This document shows positions 12,045-24,500 of a stretch of 64,000 nt of DNA, piece by piece. Source of the stretch: Ciona savignyi (Eukaryota > Chordata > Ascidiacea > Phlebobranchia > Cionidae); the NCBI GenBank assembly GCA_000149265.1, contig CH003046.1, positions 533,950 through 597,949 of the forward strand, written 5' to 3'. Below the pieces are notes generated by a model. It was not told the origin of the DNA. It was given only the letters and a program-made list of their open reading frames with translations, and did no database searches. Made by a program: the position numbers and the translations under genes. The number at the start of each line of letters is the position of its first letter. Positions within the stretch are counted from its first letter, which is position 1.

Positions 12045-13642
12045 TTGTTGAGCCCGACGTGATAATGGACACGCACCTTCCCGAAACGAACAATTTCCGA
12101 CGTCAACTTCAACTAGAAGTTTCAACTACATTGGCAACGACTAGTGGTCCAACGCAAGTTATTTAAGAAGCAATTTCAAGCATCAAGTAAGAAACGCCCC
12201 ATTTCGCTGGACGAAGTTGGTGACTATACAACAAGACAACGCACTCTATTGAAATCAAGTTGATAAGCATCGCTTACGCCGAAGAAAGAAGAGAATCTGC
12301 AAGACGACTTTCCCTTTACGAAATATGAAAGGGTTGTATTATTATTTTTGTAGCTTCTAGATTATTTTTTGTAAGTTTTATTATTATTCTTTATGCCATA
12401 TGTAATTATTAGTCTGCAACGATTGCAAATACTAGTGTTCCTGGTTTAGTTGAATGGTACTAGGCTATTGCAAGAATGCATAATATCGGTGTTTTACTCT
12501 ACAGACTTCTTACAAACACGAAGAGCAAACGCGCCTTCAACAACTGCTACATATGCACACCATAAACAAGGTCAGTAACGCTTTTACGATTATGCTATCA
12601 TGAGCTTGAGTCAATGATGCCATGCTGCGCCAACCCATCCGGTATATTAGGCGCATTTACACGTCGAACGACGTTTGTTTTGTTCGTTAGCGCCAGATTT
12701 TCAATGTTATCGCCGACAAGGCGTTAGTTTTCTTTTAATCGCCTCACGCAAATTATGCGTCTCGTTCAAGCGATTACACACTCGTTTTAGCAGCGGCTCG
12801 AGTTTTGTTTCTTATCCTGCGAAGTCAGATAGCCCCTGCCCCGCGCATTTGCGCTCTTGCTGTGTAAATAAGTGAGCGTACCCGCTTTACAACGCCACAG
12901 TTTATTAAACGATACCAGCGTACTTCCGTATAGCTATGGTAATCGCGCCGCATTTAAAGGCGATGTCTAATTGTCTAATCGCCTCTCAGTCAATGTGTCG
13001 GATGTTCCGAACCGAATATATTTCGTGTGTAAAACAGGCTTTTACAAACACCGCACAGTAATGACGAGACACGGCTTATGTCCTGCTTACTAAAAGTTTT
13101 CTTTTGTTTGTTGATGGAAATAAATCCGCGCAAGATTATTTCCCTTATTCGTTACGAGTCGTAAAACCTACATATGACAGGTCGCTCGGTTTTTGTTTTT
13201 TTTGCGTTTTTATTAATTGCGCTTTCGTCGCATATAGCGAGATCATCGCTGCATTTATTTCATGCTCACTCGGAAGTGAGTCACCAGGCGTACACGCCTT
13301 GGTTTATTAGCTGGCAAAGTATGGAAATATGGCTCATGTGAGGCATATTGTGGCGTTGCTACCTTGAATGTGAGATGTCACTTTCACTACATATCATATT
13401 ACATTTATCACGCATTTACATACATGACACCAGATTGTAATGCATGATTGCATAATTCTAGCTTTGTACTTAATTCTCCCAACCAGGGTATTCTAGTATA
13501 TTTGCAGGATCAACGTGTGAAATGCTCGATACTTCGTGAAATCGTTTACCCCATCTATTTGATGGTTATTTCGCCTGAACATCCGAAATGCTCAACTAGA
13601 TCGTGTTTCTCAAACTTAACAAATGTGGAAAAAATGAGATGT

Positions 13643-14244
13643 TGTGGCACCTCTAATATAATATACATTTGTTTTAATTTATGTCTAAAATATTTTATAC
13701 TTTAAACGTCGTTGTTTTGCGTTTGATGTTTTTCTCACGTGTTTTATTACTTTTTACGTAATTATCACCTTGTACGGGCCTTTGTAATTTTGCCGATTAA
13801 ATCATTAACATAGTTTTTTTACCCAATTCCCCACAGTTAGTCAAACGTGCAGATGTGAAACGTCTGGCACGTAAACTTTTCGCACCTTGTAAATTCCCTA
13901 TATATTCTGAAAATTTAAATAACCTAAAAAATAACCTACAATAACGTACTTAAGATAGCTTTAGCTTGCGTGATGTTAATAACGTACTAAGTAACTTGCT
14001 TCGCGAACGTGATGTATATTGAATGAGACGCAGAATACAACTAAACTGCATCAAGAGTTATAGACTTCGAGTTTGAGTTAATACAGTACAAATCGTGGCT
14101 ACAATAATTATTTGTAGGCGATCTGTGGAGAATAAACGTATAGACTCCGCTGCGCAGCTCGCGAGAGACCGTTAGGCAGCCAGCCTAAACAAGTTCAGCT
14201 AACGCCCCGGTAAGTTAAACGACAAAAGAAAGCGCGAGCCCACA
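13643..14244 (+). repeat. 3' LTR (602 bp)
   Basis: Same sequence as 11443-12044. It is followed directly by GGTT and the rest of the interrupted SINE. Confidence 0.9.
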
Positions 14245-14492
14245 GGTTAACACACGGGTAATTGTCAGATCACCTCGTACCCACTGTCGGGTTACCGGAG
14301 CTATTGCAGTGTGTTATTGTGTATGATACACACGTTCCTTCAATTTGGCAGAACCCATTAATCCGCTTGGTTGAGGCAATGTCCGTTAAGTGCCTTGCCC
14401 AAGGACACACCTGACTAGCTAGCGACCAGTTTCGAATATGCAACCTTTGGTTTAAAAGGAGTTGATTATCCGCCAGACTAACCAGTCGGACA
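14245..14492 (-). repeat. SINE body and head, 3' piece of the split SINE
   Basis: Runs from GGTTAACACACGGG to the tRNA-like head near 14490 in minus orientation. Together with 11413-11442 it makes one SINE. Confidence 0.85.
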
Positions 14493-15204
14493 AGACAGTG
14501 GAAGCAAGGTAATTCGATGATTGCTCGTTACATTTATGAGGATAAAATATACATAAACCCGTAATCTTTTACACATCAAGAGAAAGTTGTGGATCTTTAT
14601 GCAAACATAACATGATGGTTATGCATATCTCTATGTCACAATACCACATAACAGTTGTTACATTTTCTGGATACGAAGCACATTCTGTTAATACATCACA
14701 CACAGCCAAAGTCCAAATATACGAATAATTGGCATGTGCATGGTGTGGTAGTGTGAAAAGTAAATCTGGTGGTATGAACACTTTATGTTAAAAAATACCA
14801 TTTTTCGTCCTTCTGCAGTATAAAAGGTTGGGTCATAATGTTTGTGTATGTATGATATTTTATCGAACGGGGCGATTCTTAGCATACCGATGCATGCTGA
14901 TATAGTAAGAGCTATGTATGATTCCAACTAAATCAATAGTAGCCTGAATGATGTACATATAACAATTGTGTTGTTTTTGTTTCGTTAAAATAAATCTATC
15001 AAATTCAAATTATAAAGGAAAAAACAGCAAAACAACATAAAAAATGTATGTAGCATTACGGTAATAGGTTCGGCACGAAATCATGTATCACTGTGGTGAC
15101 AACCATATACCGTACCGGTTTCCGGGCGAGTGTACGGTGTCCTGCACAACTCAGATTGAAACGGAGAAACAAACGAGAGAGAGAGAGAAAAAAGGCAAGA
15201 CGTT

Positions 15205-17990
15205 TCATTCAAGATTTATCCTTTTATGAGAAACCACTTCTCAGCAGTATTGATGTACATATAAAACGCTATAAATTCCCTTGTAGTTGGGCTATTTGCA
15301 CAATTTTTGCACCATTGGAAAGAAGAAAAATCCAACTACACCACTATTTACAAAGTAAAACTTCATACTCATTATGCGTTTTATATTACCTTACCGAATA
15401 TGACCAAAAAGCGTGTGGGAATCCCACACGTTTATAATTGTTATATGATATATTTTAACAACTAGATCGCGCCATGCCATGTGTCCATATTGTATGCATG
15501 CGATTAATTTCCTGTTTTGGACGTTTCAGTCGATGAATTATTTCCCGCAAGTTTTCTGATTAACAGCGTCCACGCTTCGTGTACAAACATGTGTTTCCTG
15601 TTATGTGTCTTATATAAACTGTATAAGATTTCGTAATATCAGAGAGCAATTTGGTTGGTCCTCGCTTGGACTATCCGCTCTCTCAAAACCTTTACCTATA
15701 CCTACCTAAGCTATGCCCTGTGTAAAGATCTTCCTTGTTGCACCTTGCGTAAAAACCCAATAAAATACTTAACCTTTGTTTACCCCCTTCTTTTACTCTG
15801 GCAAAACCCGTCTAAAAAGCAGAGGTTGCAACAAGCGATCGTATAATAAACCACTTTAATGTACAAATATAGTATATTTGTTTATACTGAATTAAGCAGG
15901 CTTTATTCAGCTCTTACATATAAAAAAATAAGTGTTTATCTCCTTTCCTTTTTTCGTAAGAGCCATTTACGTACACACCACTTTTGACGGTTTGACAAAA
16001 AATGTCCACCCACTGTTTTGCGAAACTTGTGTACTTATCCCCTGCGAGTATAAAACTACATAACTCAACTTCTTGAAGGCATTGGAAAGAAGAAGAATCC
16101 TGCTATTCGACTATGTACGATGCTTCTCGAGTATAAAACTCAGGTTCTAGCGGGTCTAGAAACATAAACATAAACCTCCACCAAAAATTATTTTCGAGCA
16201 AGCAGTGTCCTATAAATACCCTGCTCATAAATACCTGCCTAACGGCTGGCTTCAATCAAAAATATGAAGAATATCTAAATGGGTTCGCGAGTCGCTATTC
16301 AGCCATTGGCAGGGGTCGAATAGTTTATGCAGGCGGGTTGCTTTGGGCTAATTGCCGGTCTTTGAGACCATTTACTAATTAATAAGGGTCTGTGGCGTTT
16401 CAGGAGATTTTGTTCTTGGCATGCCTATATCTCGCACTAAATCTGGTCTAAAGTACCCCATTTATTATGACTCCGAAGGGTAAACGACAATCTGAACTCC
16501 GCCTCGGAAGGTTTCTTTATTGTAGCTTATCAACTGACACAGTAAAATACATGCGGTTAAACTGGTTGAATAGACATACCTGAAGATAAGACCCAAAGCA
16601 GGCAACTACTTAGTCCGCATTCCAGAATGCGTTTCTGATACTAAATTTAGACACAAAATAAACTAAGGCAGAGCTCGCCACATATGGCATAATGTGGAAA
16701 GGATCATAGGAAACATCGATGCGGATATTAAAGCTGATTGACGGGCGAGAGGAAATCGGTGCAAAGGTTTTTGAAACAGGCACGGAGGTTATTGCAGTAA
16801 GGGCTTATTTTAACAATTTTAACAAAACTTAATATAATGTGCAAAAGTATGTTACACAAACCGCGAATTTACAACAGTTCTTCGAGACGCTGTCTTAACT
16901 GCCTGCCATTGGAACAATTACCAGGGCTTGCAACGTTTTTGCTTTATATAAAATCACGGCTATTAGAAAGACACATAAAAAAAAGATCCGTTATAAAAAA
17001 GATCCGTCTTAACATTTAAAAAAAACTGAATTTTAGGACACACATTACGCGGACAACACCAGCACGAAAATTAGCACTACACTAAGAAACGTTAATTTGC
17101 TTAAATATCCCGAAAATAGATAAAATAAACGTAAGTGTTAAAACAGACACGCAAAGACGAAATGCCCTGGCCTATAATGGGTTGCAGGTGCGAAACTGAT
17201 CGATAGCTAGTCGATTCTGTCCTTGGCCAAGGCTAAACACCGCCTTTCAATTAAAAGGTTGCAGGTTCGGTACTGGTCGCTATCTTGTGGTTGACAGTGG
17301 CGTGGGTATAGCCCATTTCCAGGTCTGTAATGAGAATATATCTTTGCAGTAACAGGAATGAGGTATTATTAAAGACAAGATGAAACCCAAAGAGGCCATT
17401 TGGTCAAAACCAGCCAAACTTCCGGTCCTGTCCATCTACGTGGTAATGCATGGAAAAGTTACTTAGCTCTGGCTACTAATCTGTTAGCACAAAGTAAATG
17501 ATATTTTTTTAAACTTACTTGGCTATTGAATGTATTTCGTAAGACTTAGCTTATAGAGCTACTACAAGTCGAGTTATGTAGTTTCATACTCGCGGGGATA
17601 GTACACAAGTTACGCGAAATAATGGGTTGGCGATTTTTTGTCAAACCGTCAAACGGGGGTTGTACGTAAATGGCTCTTACGCAAATAGTTAAGAAGAAAT
17701 TTATTTTTTGGATATGTAATATGTATAAGCTGAATAAAGCCTGCTTAATTAAGTATAAAAATAGTAACTATATTCGTCCATTTAAGTGATTTATTATACG
17801 TTCGCTTTTTGGTCATATTCGGAAGAGCAGTACACAGCGCACAATGAGTAAGGAGCCTTCCTTGTAAATGGTCGTGTAGTAGGATTCTTCCTCTTTCCAA
17901 TGGTGCATTTTTTGCAAATAGCCCAACTACAAGGGAATTTATAGCATTTTATATGAACATCAATAATGCTGGAAAGTGGTTTACCATAAA
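15205..17990. repeat. Large inverted-repeat structure (arms about 450 bp)
   Basis: The left arm (15205-15413 plus 15834-16075) is the reverse complement of the right arm (17570-17990). For example, CTTGTAGTTGGGCTATTTGC at 15281 pairs with 17910-17930, and GAATATGACCAAAAAGCG at 15396 with 17806-17823. Arms differ at perhaps 15-20% of sites. The spacer (16076-17569) has no clear ORF and holds SINE scraps near 17175-17290. The whole is flanked by a diverged direct copy of about 120 bp (near 14985-15110 and 18020-18145) that is single in the left tandem unit (near 6960-7110). It could be a foldback-type transposon or an inverted duplication; no coding capacity is seen. Confidence 0.75.
15414..15833. 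mobile_element. Solo LTR (420 bp) in the left arm of the inverted repeat
   Basis: Starts TGTGGGAATCCCACACG and ends GAGGTTGCAACA. It is bracketed by AGCG (15410-15413 and 15834-15837). The right arm of the inverted repeat preserves the empty site, CCAAAAAGCG followed by AACGTATAATAA, which shows exactly what was inserted. TATATAAAC near 15611 and AATAAAATAC near 15760 look like promoter and poly(A) signals. It is different in sequence from the 11.4-kb LTR. Confidence 0.85.
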
Positions 17991-18487
17991 AGGGTAAACC
18001 TTGAAATGTGGATCTTCCTAAATGCTTCTGAATTTAAATTACAAACAGAAAAACAGCAAAACAACAGAACAAATATATGTGGCATTACAGTAATAGGTTC
18101 GGCACGAAATAATGTATCACTGTGGTGATAAACATATACAATGCATATTTCATGTTTACAAAATGTTAAATCAATTTATTTACGTCGTATAGTGACGTAT
18201 TTTGATTGACAGCTATTATGTTTTGAAACCACATTTTATTGAAAATTCCCCAATCAGAGAATTGTTATCTAAATAAATTAAAGCGTTTTTTTAAATTGAA
18301 AAGGTTTGTTTACATCCTGAAATAAATACAAAAATATATATATATACCGGGCAACAAAAATGTTATCGTAAAAATACTTTATTTTAAATAATTTTTCAAG
18401 AAGTCAATGAAGCATGACTGTATCTAGGTAGGGCCAGCTAAAACTGTGGGTGCTACATGTTTTTTGGTGGCTTCTTCCATGTTTAGT

Positions 18488-18512
18488 GAAGCCTAATTTA
18501 GGGCACAAAATG
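18488..18512 (+). promoter_or_regulatory. Candidate spliced-leader acceptor just before the start codon
   Basis: CCTAATTTAG ends in AG nine bases before the ATG at 18510, preceded by a T-rich tract. In the decayed left copy the same AG (CTGATTTAG) sits nine bases before its ATG. The upstream in-frame ATG of the right copy (18450) is closed by TGA in the left one. This fits trans-splicing with a very short leader, which is common in tunicates. It is an inference from layout only. Confidence 0.4.
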
Positions 18513-21500
18513 ATGGAAACTTCCATGATGGCCCACGGAGATGCAGCTGCTGTCATGGAAAAGTTACAGAAATCGCAAGCAGCGAGGGAAAAAGAGAAAA
18601 CAAGAGAACAATTGGATGAAATTAAAACAAGGATAAATAATGTTAGTCTTTTAATTCCTTAATAAATCATTGTTTTAAATTTTAGTTTATTTTCACCTAA
18701 TATTTAATTTTTAATCATTCTTATGTTATCCATCGTTTTGCATTGGTTTGGTCCGTCAAATAAAAGATGGTGGGTTTAAAACCAGGCATAATTCCGACAA
18801 GTTAATCTAGTGGTTATGTGTGTCGCCTTTCAGCCGAAGGATTGCAGGTACGAAACTAGTCACTAGCTAGTATGTTGTGTCCTTGGGAATGGCACTTTAT
18901 GGACATTACCTGATCCCAACGAATTAATGGGTTCTACCAAATTGAAGGAAGTTATGAATCATACATAACACACTGCAATAGCTCCGGTAACCCGACGATG
19001 GGCGCGAGGTGATCTGACAATTGCCTGTGTGTTAACCCCCTTGGTTTTCCTATTCATGGAGATAAACATGAATATCCTATCCTAAACTATCCACAAGCCA
19101 CTTGGTTGGGTTTTGCCTTAACAACCATGTTTTATATTGTGTTGTAGACTCTAAAGGATTATGACGATGGTACAAAAATCGCCCGATCACTAAATGACAG
19201 CATGAAATTAGTCTCTGATATGGTAAGCTGTAATTTTTAGTATAATATTATTTGTTTTTATTCACCATTCTTAATAAAATTAGTTAATTAAAAACAACAT
19301 AGAATGTAAACATAATCCTGCAGACAATGCTAACCGACTGGACTTACCATCCCCTCCTAGGAATTGACACCTATGTTGCCCAATCCTATGCCCTGTTCAA
19401 CATTTCATATTTAAATGCTGTTTACCACAGGAAGAACTAGAAGAAATTCTGAAGGATGATATCTTGAAAAATAAATACCAACAAAAGCTCACCATTTTTA
19501 TCGTCGGGTACCAGACGTTGTGTAATGAACGAGCCGATATTCTATCTCAGCTGTATGAGGTAGTTTTTTTAATAATCTTCTTTATAGGCTGTATATAATA
19601 CTGTAAACAGTGTAACAATGTAATTGCTCAGCTGCTTAGGCCACAAACCCTGAAACACATAATTGTGAAAAGCTCTTTACTAATGTACATAGTTAAATTC
19701 ATTTAATTTTTTACAAAAAAGTTTCCTAAATTTAATTTAAATAAATAACTTAATCACCAAACAGGATCAGGGGATAAAACGAAAGTCGTTAAAACCTTTG
19801 GACTCCCATCTCAGTTCTTCACGACATACGGCGCTCCGGATGCAGGGGAAGATGGCACGGAGCTATCCTCCTCCGATTCTTACCTTGAATCGCTCCACTG
19901 CAGCGTCCAAGATGCTCTCGAGTCCATGGAATCCGCAGTTTTGAGATTAAACGATGTCAGTCATGACGTCTTGCACTGCATGGATAAAATGCATTCGGCG
20001 AATTCAAGCAAATCACACAAGTTAGATTATTTTTATATATGTGATATTATACCTGTACCAATACAATAAAAATATAATAGTTTGTTATGTTTTTAAAATT
20101 AAGTTAATAACATATATAATAATTATCATTGGTTTGCTATAATGTTAACATTAAGTGATTTGCATAATATTGCTGCTATGTGCAAGAAGCCAGCATAATT
20201 TAAAATAAAAAAAACAACATAGGCTATTCATTCTTATGTGATGTTATAGTCAAGTAGCAAGTACTCTTGTACGAGATGTAGAATATCAGTATACTGAGTG
20301 TTGTTACCTTGGAAATATGATTTCCACAATTAATATCTTACCTAACAGTGTATTATTTTTCTATTGCATCATCTTGTTTTATAAATATCATCTCAGGGAG
20401 ATCATATTAGATTAGTTTATTAAGTTTTGGCTGAGATTTAACTGCTGTTTGTTATAAAAATTCTCATGCACATAATCATAATTAAAACAATTTACTTCAA
20501 CTTTTTAAGACATTTTAAAATATTTAATTAAAAGAATGAGGATATAGAACAGGGGTGGGCAACCTTTCTCGGCCTGGGTGCCAAAATCGGCTAAAATTAA
20601 TGAAAAAATCCTTCCGCGTGCCAACTAACAATTCATGAGAACATATTTTTGTTTTTGAATGTTTACCCCTACTATAATAGGAGTTGTACTATTTCCTACT
20701 ATAGTAGGAGTTCTGTACCGTACTTTTGAATTGCACTAATGTCACATCAAATAGCTTCTTGTGATGTCATAAATGCCTATAGTCTGTAAGCTTTCATAAC
20801 AAATTGTTTGTTAAGTTGATTGGAAGAAAAGTTGCGTAAAAACTTAATTTTACAGTTTTTTTTAGAAGCATCGTTTAAATTTTTAGAAGGTGCTTAGCGG
20901 TCCCAAAAATTGTCTCGCGGTCCCCAAAAGACCGCGGACCCCAGTTTGAGAACCGCTGTTTTACAGTAATGACTTTTAATTTTTATCTTTACTGCAAAAT
21001 AAGCAAGCGCTGTACTATTACTGATGGAGCAAACCTTAGGCAGGTGAAAAAGTGTGTTCAACGATGAATTTTTACTCTCATTAACGCAATTTTATAAACG
21101 TAACGATGAGCTTATGTGAAGTTAGTTACCCGTCCTTTTTTACTTGCCGAAATATGCATTTATGACCTTTACCGATACCGAATGACCTTACCGGTACATC
21201 GTACATCATGTTTAGCCTTATAACACTTTGTATCTCAAATTGCTAACAAAAGTAAATTAGGATGCTAAGGGTAACTGATATTAACTACATTTGGTTGTCT
21301 GCACAAAAGTACAAATTTCTCTCACGTCCGATTCGTCTGTGGCAGCAGGTTGCGAACTTTGCAAACGGATTGTTGTACTCTTTGGTGTTTGTTAACAATA
21401 ACACGGTAATAAATAATTAAATCTTCACAACTTACGGTAATAAAAAAGCATGTGGCCAAAGCTCAAATAATACAACAACTTTTAAGTTATCATCTTTAAG

Positions 21501-24500
21501 AAAAGGGAATCTAATTTCCTTGAACTAGTGTGCCAGAAATACGAGCTCGCGTGCCAAGCTGGGCACGCGTGCCAGGGGTTGCCCATGCCTAATATAGAAC
21601 AATAGTCTGAAAAGCAAACAAATCCATGAATTGCTTCTCTTTTATGACCCGATTTTTCTAATTGATATCAATAACATTAGTGTGATAGCTCTTTGTTTTT
21701 TGAATTTTCTTTAATACTGTAACATTTGATTTTTTACAATTATTATTATATGTAGAAGTAAAAAGAAACTTGAAAAAGCCCTGCAGAATGCAAAGGATGA
21801 AGTTATGAAAATGAAAGAAAAACTTCTTCACTTTCAACAAGGTTATTTGTAATATTTATCTGACACCAAAAGTTTTTCAAAATTAGTGTGCTTTTTATCC
21901 CAAAATATATATTTCACCTATGAAAAGCATCTTTAATTACTTTTTTAAATAGAACAAAGTCTATTCCTATTTTGCTAATTTCAATAAAATTTTTCTGGAA
22001 AGGTTGTTTTAACTTCGTTTATTTTCCCATTGATGCATATCCTATTTGCTATATCCATATATAATGTGTTCACCCCTCAATTAAAATGGAGATTAACATG
22101 AATTATTTGGTTATAATCAGATCTTGGTGTGAAAGACGACAGACTGCAACAAGCCAACCTACAACTTGATGCTAAGAAGGTGGAATTGGCTCATTTGAAA
22201 AAACAAATGGACAAAAATAGAGTAAGAGTAATGGTTCTTATGGTTGTAGTGTAAAACACATACTAAGTTCTACATAAACTTGGTAGTGTGGATAGAAAGT
22301 GTGAATATCATTATGTTTCTACGTAAGTATATTCCCACGTTAAAAGGAGCAATTACATTAACATAAAGCAAAAACAATATTGCGACACTGTGGAATATTG
22401 GTGTTTATTAGAACAATATTAACCAAAAGTATATATGACTACAATATAAGGCCTAAACAAATTTTTGGGCTTATATTAAAATTTTTTTCATAATTTCTTA
22501 AGTACGTTGTTTATTATCAGCGACAAGTGGACAACTCTATATAATTTGTAATAATTCTAAAATGTTAGATCAGAAAAATTTGGGTAAAAATCAAACTCAC
22601 AATTCGGGTTCTCACATGGTATTTGCCCTGAGTCTTGGTGGTGGAAAACATGATCTCAGGTCAGAATTGAGATGAGTACTTAACATCATACAATGTAAGA
22701 TCAAGACTTTTCTGGTCTTATATTTAGGAACATACCATCACATAAAATGCACATGTTCCTGATGTTGAATATTGTAATTAACATTAACCTCCTTCTATTG
22801 CGCACATAACTCACATAAACATTTTATAATTATTAATTTATATCTTCAGAAAAAATCCGATAACACAATTGAAGATTTAAAGCAAGAGAGGAATTTCCTG
22901 CAAGTTGAGTTGGATGAATTGAGAAGCAAGATGGAAGATCAACGATCATCAGATCCCCGCCACACATCCTGCATCCGCAGTTGGTGCGAGGTTGCAGGAC
23001 ATCAGGGAGGCAGCTGTGGTCAGTGTTGTTGTTTTTCCATTATTTAGGGTTATAGATTGGGACACATTATAAAGGGTTAGATCAGTGTTTCCCAACCCGA
23101 GTCCGCGGTCTTAAATGAGTCCGTGTAAGGTTTAAATGAGTCCGCAAGCACATCAACAATTTGCAAAACTTTTATTTGTTTTTGATCGTTATAAACTGCA
23201 ATGATATGTTTTTAGCAACGAGACATTGTAACTTAAGGTCATTTTGTTAAAGTTTTATAGTGTTTTGTTAAAGTTTTATAGTGTGTTAATTGAAAATTGA
23301 TGCACCCTGAGTCTGCAAAGACTTTCGCTGGTAAGGAAATAGTCCTCGACTAAAAAAGGTTGGGAAACGGTGGGTTAGATTATTGATTGGGTAAATAGTT
23401 AACATACATATTTTAGTCAAATTTAACTAATATCCATGATTGAATTGCAAAGTATATTTAAACTTATGAACCAAAGTAATATAATTAATCCGCATTTTCT
23501 GTTAACTAAAACTAAGTAGTTATGTTTGTGATTGACTTACCATAACCACATCCCAACTAACAAGTAAATTGTAATGCGGTGATTAAAGCTAAAATGTGAT
23601 AAAATGAAAATGCGGACATGATATACCATTATATCACAAAGGACATGCACTATTCTGGCAATAAAGCACTGCCCAATGATTGTTAATCTATTTTGCTTTG
23701 AGTCGACTTGAATTTCCTATTTTATCATTAGATGGAATTAAAGAGAATGAAAGTGCAACTTAGCGCGCATGAAGTGGATTTACCTGAAGTCAAACAAGGT
23801 AAATTTGAAGTAGCTGGCCACCATATCTAGTTTATACCGGATAAAATATTTAGAAATTGATTTAAATGCGTTTATATCATATATTTTTATACTGACTTTT
23901 TGCACCATTTTGTATAAAGATCCAGGATGTTTAATCCCACAAGTAATCATCAGATTACCTTGCAATTTTTGTTGAGTTACCTCAGCGATCGCACTGTTTC
24001 ATTATTATTGAGATGTTTTTTTCTATTTTGATTTAACTTATCATCCACTGGGTAAAGACGGCATCCTTTAAGTAACTTGCCCAAAAATTTAACGGACTAA
24101 TCAATCAACTGGTTTCGATCCAACAACCTTTCGACTTTAAAGCGACCCTCTAAGTGAGCTAACTGACATCCACAAATTTATTGACTGGTATTAAGTAATT
24201 TTCACAAAGATTATTGCAGCAACCTAAGGAACACAGTAAGTCATGTGTGCGTGTGTGTGTTTTTGCATGTCACAGTGATTTGTACTAACATTCCAACTTT
24301 TACTGCAAATACAAAGCACTGATAATGAATTATTGCTACTCACTAGTAACTACTTTTGTGCACTGCGGTTAGTGGGAGAATTGTATCCATCTACTGTAAA
24401 AGCATTAGTTAAAACCGTGTTTACACAGAGCTTGATTAAAGCCATGCTTGGGCTTAAATTTCAAGCCAAAAGTGTCTTCACTGGGGAATAATAATTTTAA

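Larger units (their letters stand above)
11443..14244. mobile_element. Non-autonomous LTR retrotransposon (2802 bp) inside a SINE
   Basis: Two 602-bp direct repeats (11443-12044 and 13643-14244) start TGTGGCACC and end GCCCACA. I compared them line by line at a constant offset of 2200 and saw no difference, so the insertion is very recent. Target duplication is the 4 bp GGTT (11439-11442 and 14245-14248), seen by comparison with intact SINE copies. A purine run (GGAAAAAATGAGAT) precedes the 3' LTR, as expected for a polypurine tract. The 1598-bp interior has no ORF above about 68 codons and no gag or pol motif I can see, so it must have moved with proteins of another element. A 4-bp duplication is compatible with Ty3/gypsy-type integrases; the superfamily is not proven. 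The left-to-right coding polarity is not set by any ORF, but the purine tract implies plus orientation. Confidence 0.93.

Noticed and set aside
12675-13310. Short frames inside the 11.4-kb LTR element as possible gag or pol remnants
   Set aside because: All are under 70 codons with no recognisable capsid, protease, RT or integrase motif.
15093-15437. Plus-strand frame of 114 codons
   Set aside because: It runs across the edge of the inverted repeat and into a solo LTR; composition is not protein-like.
18450-18509. Upstream in-frame ATG of the coiled-coil gene
   Set aside because: The matching position in the left copy has a TGA after three codons, and the peptide is not coiled-coil-like.
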